Origin: Filosporella fistucella
Lineage: Eukaryota > Ascomycota > Leotiomycetes > Helotiales
Assembly (NCBI GenBank): GCA_030077755.1
Contig: JAQJZZ010000017.1
Location: 1-64,000 of the forward strand
DNA: 64,000 nucleotides
Direction: 5' to 3'
Positions 12,451 to 23,019 of this stretch are shown here, one piece after another. Both the position numbers and the translations under genes were made by a program. Position 1 is the first letter of the stretch. Each line of letters starts with the position of its first letter. The notes under the pieces were generated by a model. The model worked only from the letters and a program-made list of their open reading frames with translations, ran no database searches and was not told where the DNA came from.

Positions 12451-15400
12451 AGGTATATTTTCCCGACTTGCCTTTAAACCCGCATCTAATTTACTTCCCA
12501 CCGACTTAAATCTTATTATCCTTCTTAGTTCATTTATTACCATTACCACTCCCCTCTACTCCACCTTACCTTAGTGGTTATTTCACGCAAGCGGTCTATT
12601 TAAAAGAGGAAGAAAATGCTTAGGAGCATTAAGTATAAATAAATATAAGGAAGTTTTTCTTTAATTGCCGTGTAAATACTTTAGGATAACCCACACTAAA
12701 AGCATTAATGAGCCTTAGCTAATTAAAGCCGTCCTCGCTACTAGGTATATACCTCTTAACTATAGTTATATGCTCCGGCTTAAGGACATTCCCGGTACGT
12801 GTAGCGTACTTAAACGTAGTCCGGTAATATTAATTGGCAAAAGACGCACTACCCGTGTAAGACTTGGTGGAAATGTTAAAGCTATTTATCATGATGCACT
12901 CGAAGTTAAAGCGCTTATTAAATGCTATCTTCACTACCACTAGCATTATAATTGCCACTACTATTATCATTAAAGGCTAGAGTTTCAAGAGTCGGGGAGT
13001 TACTTTACTTAAGTAATTCTTAGCACCAATTATATAAGATATTATTAGTGGCTACGTAACTTATTTAATAAACGTGACCATTAAGATGCTATACAAGAAT
13101 AGCACGCTAGCACGTTTGACTCTCTAAAAACTCGGTAAGGATAGCTTTGTCTTAAGCCTTAATGGAGTAGGCATTAAGAAGGTTGGAACGTAGAGGGGGA
13201 AATGTGCTATTGCTAGTGATAAAACTAGGGAAAACCACGATAAAATCCATAATCTCTTAACCCCGGCCTCCGCGACTAGCTTATTATATAAAACTAGTTA
13301 ACCCGTATGGCCGGCTAAGGTGGATTATAAAGATAATTCTTATAATATCGATTCCGGTCCCAAGTGCACCTATTGCCATAATTTATCTACCACTGCCACT
13401 ACCACTACTCCACTCGTCTAATAAATCTTGCTTATTGGTAGCTATAGCTTTATAAAATGAGTAGTCCATCTCTTTAGCGACCAAGTTACTATCGGTATAA
13501 TTACGAATATAAATTATATCACGTGTCCCGGTTAATAGTAATAGACTTTAAATTAAAGGCTTAATAGTATTCTAGATACTAGATTTGCTTTTAATTACGC
13601 GATACCGAGTAATAGGTCGCGTTATAGACTATTGGTAAATTAAAGCGCGTTTAAGTAAAAGGTTCGCCCGGAGGATAGGTTTAAGGATAGGTAAAAGCAT
13701 TATAATAAAACCCATAAACCGATAATGCAAGTATTACAATTGCTATAGCTCACGGAGTTTAGTTCGGTATAAAGTATCCGTAATAGCTACGTGACACTCG
13801 TTAAAGAAGATGTGAGCCAATTATTAACTAAGCTTAAGCCCCTTTATAAAATAAAGGAAGTCACCTTCCACTATTTAATCCGCATTAATAATGAGAAGTT
13901 ATGGCAAGGTGGTCTACTCGCGCTACTATTATTACTCCTTATATATAAGCTTATATTCTCGTGCTCGAGCAATCAAGTTATTAATTAAGGTAGCGAAAGG
14001 AACCACGATAATCACAGTTTAATAAGAAACCATAGCAATTATCGAGAAAAAGAATAAACTCTTACTACTACTAGTGCTAAGGATAATGATTTATGGCTAG
14101 CTCTTATTAGTAAAGTGGACTAATTTAAGAGCTTTAGCTTGGCCGGCAGAGCGAGGTTAAGCATCGGGTCCTAATATCTTCTAAAGTCCTTATAAAGCTA
14201 TGGCTTGCCCTTCCCCTTTTATCCTCGGTCGCTTGGCTTCGCGGGATAATAAACTTATTAAACGCTTGGCGATATTTTTAGCCATTACCATTACTAGTCC
14301 TATTAACTCAAGATAAAGAAAAGCGTGCCACGCTCGAGATGCTTAATTATACGCACTCACGAGATCCGGCCCGAGCCGATTAAGAAAAGCCCCATTAATC
14401 GCATAGTATAGGTTAGTAATATATTTCCTATAGGCTAATTGCCGAATGAGAATATTCTCAAATAGACTTTGCTCTACCTCGTTATTATTCTCACCCTTAC
14501 TAAGACCCCCCTCTTCATTATTATCTTAGTTTTGCTTCTATATCCGGCTCGCCTTTCGCAAATATTTATTAGTAATGGCAATGGCAATGTAATGCCACCC
14601 GGCCACTATTAAGCGGACCTTAAGATGCTTTATTATAGTAAATATTAAAGCTTTTAAGAATTGCTTATTAATCCACGGACCCTATTTATCCTAAAAGAGG
14701 AAATCGGCCTATTTCTTACTAATAACTCGTGAGAAAGGTAAGATATAAATAAGGTATTAAGCGATAACCTGGCTTAGCTTATCCGGAAAATAGTGAAAGA
14801 TATACTCGATCTTGCCTTAACGTTTTTATGTCTTATCATATATTATTATTATTACCACTCGCCCATTAATTATAAAGAGATTCTAGCTAAACGTGGTATT
14901 ATTCCGGAACTTAACCGAGCCAATCTTAGGACTACGTGCAGGCTGCCCTCCTATAAGATGCATAGCAATGAGAAGCGTATGCAAGAATTGTTTCTCCTTC
15001 CCTAAATATGCTTTATATGGCTACTCTGCCCATTAGAGTTAATTATTGCCATTATTATTGCTACTATTACCCCCTTTAACCAATGTCTTGCCATTTTATA
15101 ATATATGTTCCCATAAAAACTCCTAACTAATTTTCTACGCGGTATTTTCTAGGTGATTAAGAAAGGTATACCCTTTTCGCTAGAATTATTAGGTTATTCC
15201 TATGCTATTAACGATTTTGGCGAGTGGCATTAGCGGAACGTGCTAAGAAAAGAGTAATTAGGAAAGTAATTCTTAAAGCTCAATTATTAACGCTTGGCAC
15301 ATTATCCGGACTCGAGCCATTGCCACTCCCTTTCCCTTATAAAAAATATAAGCTCGATTATTAGACTAATAAATATTTGACTCCAATAATTGCGTCCGGT

Positions 15401-16480
15401 TAAGATTTTATCCATATGCGAGCTAAGATAAAATACTTAATACTAGTGAGAATAAACCCTTATAAAAATGGAATTTCCGCGCGTCCTAAATTATAATTGC
15501 CACTGCCCCGGTCTTTTATTTAATATCCTTTTAGCTTGGGATTCCAATTTTAGGCTAGCTATGATTTAAGAGTATGCTCTCGAGTAAAATCAATCAAATT
15601 ATCCAAAGTACGTGAGCTAAGAGAGGCGTATATTAAAATGAGGGGTAAAAGGTCTTTATCTAGAGATTAATCCTATATATTACGAGGTAGTATATAAGAG
15701 GGTTCTCATATTAACGTAGCTAACTCATATCTTATATAAGAAGACTAAGAATTAATGTAAAGAGGGTTATATCAATCGCGTCCTCGTTCTCTGCTATTAC
15801 CACTATATTTATGACTTAGTGAAATAGCCATACTTGGATATTAGAGAATACCACACTAGTTTTAGTCTCGTCATTTATTAACTCGGGTACCGTATAAAAG
15901 ATATAATATAAGAAACGTATAAAGGTTTGGCTATATCAGATAATTATTTGCTTTTCTAGCCTTTTAAACGGTCACTGGCTTGCTACCTCATTCTTTAGGG
16001 AGGCTTATCACTTAAGAATATCCTTATAGTGGCTCACTACCCCTAGGGTCTCAAGACTCTATTATAGGATCCGCTCCTAATTCTGGAGTATTTCTTAAAG
16101 CTTTAGCTCATTAGCAATGGTAGTGGTAATAAACTTAGCCGTCTCTATTAAGCCGTATTTTAAACTTGCAAGAATTTCCTCCCACCTCATATAATATAGC
16201 CATGAATTAGTCTCTATAGCAAGCATACTTGCTTTGTGTTTCTCCTCCTCCTTCTCTTTCTCCTCCTTCTTAAGCTATTCTTTTACCTCTACCTTAATTA
16301 TAATACTCGCATCTTTATTACCACTACCACTATAATTCTCACTTCAATTATTATAATCACGTGCTTATCGCGTCGCGTTTACTACCTAATACCGCTCTCC
16401 TTTCCCTCGGATTTAAGATTGGAGTTAAATATTAATAAAGAGATCCAAATCGGGTAAATGCTTTTAATTATAAACTTTAT
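12450..16480 (-). pseudogene. Telomere-linked RecQ-type helicase (TLH), RIP-decayed
   Basis: The minus strand still reads as a superfamily 2 RecQ-like helicase of the type found at fungal telomeres. From N to C it shows: a recombinase-like segment (GGQPAR at about 14950-14930, then WHYIAIAITNKYL at about 14605-14560); a Q-motif-like region; motif I as STSSSKSL instead of ..SGKS (about 14080-14052); motif II as FFNECHVA instead of ..DECH (about 13812-13790); and motifs V-VI as IGALGTGIDI (about 13380-13345) and RPYGLTSF followed by two stops where QQ is expected, then SRGGRG (about 13318-13261). The altered residues and stops are all explained by C-to-T on one strand or the other. It is transcribed toward the telomere. 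Both ends are approximate. It cannot make an active helicase. The identity is from motif recognition. Confidence 0.8.
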
Positions 16481-16564
16481 TCGCATATTCCCGCATCGCT
16501 TTTCGGTTTCTCATAAAATATTGGCATTTTTGGCATTTAAATCCGTTAAGAATAAGGAGAATTG

Positions 16565-17076
16565 CCTATGGCACTAACCGTGGCAGTGGCAATAATAAAT
16601 CCTAAGGAGTATATTAGCACTAGCATTGGTTAATATATTCTTATACTTCTTTCCGAACGGTTTTCCTTAAATAATATTTTTAAAGAAAATGCAAAGGGAG
16701 GGTCTTAGGCTCAATTGCATAATTATAGTGGTTTATAATATAAATAAGTACGTGGAATTCTGCATTTACTATAAAGACCGCTTAGAGGGGTAGTGGCACT
16801 AGCAATAATATTATAAATAAATTGAATTAAGATTTAGACTCAAATAAGAAGAAAGGTTATTAAAATGATATATATCTCCTTAAATATACGTTAACTATTT
16901 AAACCCTTTTTTTTTTGCCCGGATTTTGGCCTATGCCACTACCACCGCCTTTTTAACTAAGAACTCCATTATATGTCACGACGTATGATGGAGATAAGGG
17001 TGGCACGGGCCATATTGCTTATGTCAGCCCACCAAAAAAAACTCTATCATACGTATGATGGAGGAGGAATATAGTT
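16565..17076. repeat. Subtelomeric repeat, copy 2 (interstitial)
   Basis: Same orientation and nearly full-length match to 103-615, starting at CCTATGGCAC and ending at GGAGGAATATA. Differences are mostly transitions. The palindromes and the GTGGCACGGGCC inverted repeat are partly preserved. It lies exactly downstream of the 17.1-20.1 kb pseudogene, with no telomere repeats on its outer side. Confidence 0.92.
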
Positions 17077-20000
17077 AAAAAAAAGTCTTTAGATTGAGAA
17101 TATCTTATAACTAAATTATTAGTAATATTAAGATCTTCTTCTCTCTTTCTCTTATTTTGAATATTTAATTGATTTATATAAGACTCTACTTGAATATTTA
17201 ATAAATCTAATTTAAAATAAGCAAAATACCAAAGGCAGAAATTTAAATACTTAAATTGCAAATTTGAATTTATATTATTAAATATAATATTATTCCGCCC
17301 ATAATTAAGGTCTTCGACTTGACTAAAGTAATTACTTTAATTAGCTACTAGCTTATTTAAAGTATTTTCCTCTTTATCTAATAATAAAGTATTTAAATCT
17401 AACTTTTCTAGCATAAACTCCTTAATAATAGTAATTATAATTTGTCAATATACTTGAATACCTATCTTTTTCCCTAATATTAAATTAGAAAAAGAGCTTA
17501 ACTTTAAGCTAAGGTCCCGAGAATCTAATATTCGATTTTTAATAAAGAAGTAATAAGGCATTAAACTCTTAGCCTTTTTTAACTTTTTAGGGGATAATAA
17601 ACTAATATTTAAAAAATTAATAAACGGATTAATAAGAATAATATATAATAAAAATATATAAGATATGCTAGGTGGTAAATAACGGATATTAAATGCTTTC
17701 TTTTCGCTTAGCCCTTGGCCTTTATAATATGAAATATTAATTATAAATAAATTATTACTAATATCTAAAAATATTTCCCTTTTATCTTTAAAACTATTAA
17801 GATATTGAAGGGTAACTAATTCGGTTCCTCGGAGAGGTAATCCGCTAATAAGATATATTAATAATAAGCAAGACTTTTTAAATTCTAAGAGATCTTTTAG
17901 GTACTTATTTATATTATTTCAATTAAAAATTAAAGTAGTATCTTGTAATATAAAGAATTTATTAAATAAAGAACTATCTTTAAATATTAAATCTTTTAAG
18001 AAATTATTATTAGCTTCTAAATTAGGGCTTAAGTCTCGAAAGCATTGAAAAGGAATAGTTAAAGACCGATCCTCTAATTTAGAGTACTTTTCTAATATAA
18101 TATCTTTATATAAAGTCTTAGAGATATTAAAAAGTAATTTTTCTATTAATATATTATAAGTATTACTTATTAATTCTTTAAATAAGACTCTAAGGTTATT
18201 AAAACTAAGTATAACCTTTTTATAAGAAATAGTCTCTTTATCTTTAAGACTAATACTAATATAAGTTTATGTATTAGTTTCTTTATTAACTTTAAAGCAA
18301 TAGGCTCGATTATTTAATACTTCACTTAAAGCACTATTTGTACTATTATTAAGATACTTATCTTTAAATTCTTTTAAAATTATAGTTAAATCCAAGCTAG
18401 GATTATTAAGTAAACTCGTTAAAGAATACTTAATAATAATTAATTGAATATTATATATAAACTTTGAATAATCTTGACTAATATCTTAATTATCTTTAAA
18501 AGAATTATCTTTAATTCTAATACTAATTATATTAAAAAATGAATTAAAATAAGAATCAAATATATATAAATTAGTCTTTTGTTTTAAGAGCTTAATTATT
18601 AATTCTACTAAGAGTTTTCTTATTTCTAGGCTCTTAAAATTAGATAACTTATCTATTTCTTTTATTTTATTTAAGATATTAATATTAGAACTATCTAATA
18701 AAAAATCTAAATTAGAATTAGAGCTAGAATTAAAATTAGAATTAGAATCCAATTCTAAATTAGAATCTAAACTTTCTATACTTATAGTATTTAAATTAGA
18801 TAAATTAGAAGAAGAAAAAGAACTAGAACTATTAGAATCTTTATCTTTTAATTTTTGGAAATTAATATTATTATGTAATTTTATAAGATTTAATTTAGAA
18901 TTAATTAATTATTTTTTTTTTTTATAAGAATTATTACTTAATTCTAAGTAATTTTCTTCTTCTTCTTCTTTTATTTGATTACCTACTAAAGTATTTATCT
19001 TATTATATAAATTAAGAATATTATTATCTATTTTAAAATAAGAAATCTTTTCCTTTATACTCTTACTTAAGGCTCAAAAAAAAAAGATAATAAATAAACT
19101 AAAAAGATTAAAATATTTAACTCGACTAGAATTATTTAATAAAGGTTTAAAGGGCTTATTTCGTACTTTATTATCCTCAAAACTATTAAGTAAATTTAAA
19201 TGCACTTTATTTAAGAAAAGACTTTTATTTAAACTTAAATATAAAGTTTCTTTAAGATTTAAGACTAAGACTTCTAATATCTTTTCCTCTTCTTTTAATG
19301 GACTAATTAATTCAATTAAATCTTGGATATTATACTTATTAATATATTTAATATATCGAGTTTTAATTTGAAAAGGACTAAGTTTCTCTATAGGATCTAA
19401 TTTAAAATTACTTAATTCTTTATTAAATATATCCTTTTTTTGATTATATTTACTTAAAAAGTTATCTTTTGCTTCTTGTAATAAAGGATTATCATTTAAG
19501 CTATTAAAATTATCCTGAATAATAAGTTTATTATTATCTTCTAAACTATTAGAATTACTTATAATAGTAGATATATTATTATTAATAATATTTACTTGAA
19601 AAAAGAATTTATTAATTTCTAAAGCTTGCCCTTTAATAACTTTATAAGGATAAGAATTAGAGGTAATAAGATTATTTAAATCCTTATGATTTTCTCTTAT
19701 ATGCCTTTTAATTGAATACTCGCTACTTAAAATAATATTATAATTTAAATAAGTACAAGCAAATAAATCAAGTAATTTTAACTCCTTAAATATTAAAGGA
19801 TTATTATTTTTGGAATATAAAATAAGTAAACTTAAACTCTTTTTAAGATTATTAATCTTTATACCTTTTAATATATTTAAGCTCTTAGATATAATTAAAT
19901 CGCGGTCTTTTTTAGAATATAATTTTAAGTGTCTTATTAAATGCATTTTAAAAGAAGAAAGGACTAAACCCAAATTGCATGTAAAATAAAGTAATAATTT

Positions 20001-20087
20001 AAAACTTGGATAATAAGATAAAAAATTAAGTTCTTTTATATCTTTAAAGTTATTACTTGCACTATAATATAAAATAGAATTAGACAT
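17077..20087 (-). pseudogene. Zinc-finger/recombinase-like subtelomeric gene, single frame with about seven stops
   Basis: One minus-strand frame runs from an ATG at 20087 (MSNSILYYSASNN) for about 1000 codons to about 17077. It has only about seven in-frame stops (near 19074, 18910, 18486, 18266, 17920, 17443 and 17337) and no frameshift that I can see. The N-terminal part has two degenerate Cys/His finger-like repeats (FTCNLGLVLSSFKMHLIRHL, then ACTYLNYNIILSSEYSIKRH), as in fungal proteins annotated DUF3505. A long Ser/Asn-rich linker follows. The C-terminal part has SGLPLRGTELVTL and RYLPPSISY, which match the domain preceding the helicase in TLH proteins and resemble box I of tyrosine recombinases. 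Extreme AT bias gives many Asn, Lys, Ile and Leu. Some stops are one transition from Trp or Gln codons. Probably inactivated recently by RIP. Confidence 0.75.
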
Positions 20088-20196
20088 TTTAAATAACAAT
20101 ATAAAAGATAAAATTAAAGCAAATATAAAAAGTAAAGTAAAAGTTAAATATTTAAAATAAAATAAAGGCAAATATAAAAGAAAGGCAAATATAAGA

Positions 20197-20434
20197 CCAA
20201 GTATAAGGAATAAGGTAAGGGCAGGTATAAGGAATAAAGTAAGGGCGGGTATAAGGAATAAGGTAAGGGCGGATATAAAGAGTAAGGTAAGGGCGGATAT
20301 AAAGAGTAAGGTAAGGGCGGATATAAGGAGTAAAGTAAGGGCGGGTATAAGGAATAAGGTAAGGGCGAGTATAAAGAATAAGGTAAGGGCGGATATAAGG
20401 AATAAAGTAAGGGCGGATATAAGGAGTAAGGTAA
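20197..20434. repeat. 24-bp minisatellite, about ten copies
   Basis: Tandem units close to TATAAGGAATAAGGTAAGGGCGG, with variants AAAGAGTAAGG and GGATATAAGG. The array lies immediately upstream of the start of the 17.1-20.1 kb pseudogene. Reading through it in that gene's frame yields the artificial hydrophobic leader before the preferred ATG at 20087. Confidence 0.9.
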
Positions 20435-21837
20435 AGATAACTTTTAAGGGTAAGCTTTAAATAGATTATTTTATAGAGTAAACTCTAAAGAAAAAAAAGA
20501 AAAAGAAAATAAAAATGAAAAGATAAATATTATTAAATAAATTTGGTTACCTATAATTATAATAATTATATCCGATAATTAACCGATAACCGAAAATTAA
20601 GAAAAAAATTATCCTTAAAAAAACTAAAGATAATAAGGGCCTTAGTAATTGCTTACTAAGGCCCTTCCGAGTCCTCGACCTTATAGATAACGGTGACTAA
20701 TTTTATATAAATATAATATTAATACCGGTCACGGCTAGGTTTTAACTCGGAGGCGTAATAGTAATTCAAAGGCTCTACACGTTTAAAGCTATCGGATTAA
20801 AGATAACTGCCCCTATTCCCTTATCTAGACTCTTAAATCTTAATAGCGGGTTCTTAATATACCTCTACGTATTATAATAAATTATAATAGGTTTAGTGGC
20901 AATTAGTTAAAATAAGTCGGCCAAATGGCCACTAAGCGCACTCGGCTAATTAAAAAATATAATTAAAATATTAGCGAGGCGAGAAATAACCGAGCATTAC
21001 CAAAAAATCTTAAAATAATATAAAATTTATTAAATTAAATTAAAAAAGAATATAAAAGAATAAATAAATATATTAATATTATTATATAATTATTAAATTA
21101 AAAGAAATATAATATTAAAGTTATTTTATTAATATATATTTTATATTTTTAATAATATAATTTTATAATATTTTAAATTCTATATTTAAAGTGCACTTAT
21201 AAATAAAAAATAAATATATAAAAAATAAATTAATATTATAATTTTATTATAAAAGTTTATAAGAATAAATTTATAATAATATTTATTTTATTATATAATA
21301 TTAAAAATCTAAGAAAAGAAAAATATAAAATAATATTTTATAATTTTTAAATTATTATTATATTATATTAATATTAAATCTTATTATTCTTTATATATAA
21401 ATAAGTAAAATATAATATAAATAAATAAAATATTTTATAAAAAATATAAAATATATTTATTTTAATAAAGATATAATATAATAAAATACTTGATAAAATT
21501 AATAAATTATTTTTAAAAATATATTTTTTATAAATAAGTTTACTTTACTTAGGCTTTTTAAATTTCATCTTTTAAATATTAAGAAATAAGGACTTTCTTA
21601 GCTTATAAAATTCCTTTTAATATGGTTTAAGATAATTTAAAGGATAAAGAATCTTAAAAAATATATAAATTATTTTTAAGAATTAAGTTCCTTTAATATT
21701 GAAAGTGTTTTATACTTTTAACTTTAATTTAAAGGAGCCTTATATATATTATAGCTTGCTTTTTATAAAAACTTTAGCTCCTTATATAATAAGAATAATA
21801 TAAAAAATAATAATATAATAATAATAAGCTATAAGAC

Positions 21838-21877
<40 letters not shown>

Positions 21878-21953
21878 GAATTTTTAAATTAAAAATTTCC
21901 ACTTTACTTTAAGTATATATCTTAATAACGAGTAATATATTAATTAAATTATT
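20435..21953. other. AT-rich sequence with short inverted repeats
   Basis: No gene is readable. It contains a perfect hairpin at 20635-20666 (14-bp arms, 4-base loop). Just right of it, at about 20667-20755, are nested inverted pairs (CCGAGT..ACTCGG and GGTGAC..GGTCAC), a possible decayed small inverted-repeat element. The stretch 21000-21900 is almost pure A/T with a (TA)n run at 21838-21875. Confidence 0.5.
20635..20666. repeat. Perfect 14-bp inverted repeat (hairpin)
   Basis: AAGGGCCTTAGTAA, loop TTGC, then its exact complement. It is unusually well conserved for a region where other repeats have decayed. It could be a small element end or a structured non-coding segment. Confidence 0.85.
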
Positions 21954-22030
21954 TAGCTTAGCGGTATAATCCGCGCTATTTGACTGATTCCTAAGCAATT
22001 AGGATATTGAGAACCCGGGTTCACTCGGGA
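21954..22030 (+). other. tRNA-like / Pol III promoter-like segment
   Basis: TAGCTTAGCGG (21954-21964) fits an A-box (TRGYNNARNNG), and CCCGGGTTCACTCGGG (22014-22029) resembles a decayed T-arm/B-box. The intervening bases do not fold into a clean cloverleaf: the segment GCGG-TATAAT-CCGC forms its own hairpin, and CCTAAGCAATTAGG forms another. A pyrimidine tract (T15) follows at about 22250-22264. It may be a tRNA pseudogene or the head of a SINE-like element; it is not called as a functional tRNA. Confidence 0.35.
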
Positions 22031-22295
22031 AAAGGGGCTCCTTTCCTACGGGTTAGGTGAAAATCGCACAAGTTTCGGCAAGTCTTACGCTTATAGTCTA
22101 ATAATAACTAAGTACTTATTAGTGAGGATTATTGGCGAAAAGGCTAGGAAACTAGCACTTATTAGGTGATAATAAGACCAAAAAGACTTAGTTACGTGTT
22201 TTAAGTAATTGGCAATGATAAAAGATTTAATTAGACTGTGTAACTATCCCTTTTTTTTTTTTTTTCTTAAAATTAAAATATAAGTAAATATTAAT
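22031..22295. other. Spacer after the tRNA-like segment
   Basis: Less AT-biased stretch with no readable frame, ending in a run of T at about 22250-22264. Nothing else recognised. Confidence 0.4.
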
Positions 22296-22425
22296 ATAAG
22301 TAATAATATAAGTAATAATATAAGTAATAATATAAGTAATAATATAAGTAATAATATAAGTAATAATATAAGTAATAATATAAGTAATAATATAAGTAAT
22401 AATATAAGTAATAATATAAGTAATA
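22296..22425. repeat. 12-bp minisatellite (ATAAGTAATAAT)n
   Basis: About eleven nearly perfect tandem copies, decaying on the right into variants (TTTAATAATAATTT) up to about 22500. Confidence 0.92.
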
Positions 22426-22675
22426 CTTTAATTAATACTTTAAATAATAATTTTAATAATAATTTAAATATTAATATAAGTAATAATATAAATAATATTA
22501 TGCCTTTAATATTATATCTTTTATTTAATATCTTTTTATTTAATTTTTAATTAATTAATCTTTAATTTAATAAATTATATTTTTATTAAATTATTTTTAA
22601 ATGCTTTTAATATTCAATATTATATATTATATTTTCATTTAATAAACGTTATTATTTATATGTTATAAAAAAGGC

Positions 22676-22775
22676 ATTTTACTTACTTTTAAATTTTGGT
22701 GTTCCTCGGTTAAGCCGAGGTTTCGCCTAGCGTAGCCGAGGTCTAGCCGGGCCAAATTGAAAGTAAAAATACTTT
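22676..22775. repeat. Small inverted-repeat element with CG-rich core
   Basis: Imperfect outer arms (ACTTTTAAATTTTGG at the left, CCAAATTGAAAGT at the right) flank a CG-rich core with a CCTCGG-TTAAG-CCGAGG hairpin and further GCCGAGG/GGCC motifs. The size and architecture fit a MITE-like or solo terminal element. No coding capacity. Confidence 0.5.
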
Positions 22776-22906
22776 AAGTATTTTATTTAATATTTAAATC
22801 AATTCTTAATATAAAATCTTACTTAAAGACTTATTTTATAGCTTAGATTTAGGGCTATTAAATAAAGAAAAAAGTAGGCTTCTAGCCCTAATATAAAGGA
22901 TACTTC

Positions 22907-23019
22907 GGGGAGGTCCTATATATGAGCTTATATGATCGGATTCGTATATGGGACCTCCCCCCTATAAACTTGGGACCTCCCCACCTCCCAAGCAAAACTT
23001 TGTCGGGAATAACCGTTAG
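22907..23019. repeat. Inverted repeat plus segment homologous to 2009-2066
   Basis: GGGGAGGTCC (22907-22916) is exactly inverted at 22951-22960, and the GGGACCTCCCC motif recurs directly at 22972-22982. The segment 22962-23019 aligns with 2009-2066, and this copy has more C and G. Confidence 0.7.

Noticed and set aside
13791..15005. Short plus-strand frames inside the helicase remnant
   Set aside because: They are antisense to recognisable helicase motifs on the minus strand.
21954..22030. Functional tRNA gene
   Set aside because: No acceptor stem or proper anticodon arm can be formed and the T-arm is defective.
22296..22425. Considered as a CRISPR-like array because of regular repeats
   Set aside because: The units are contiguous 12-bp copies without spacers in a eukaryotic chromosome; it is a minisatellite.
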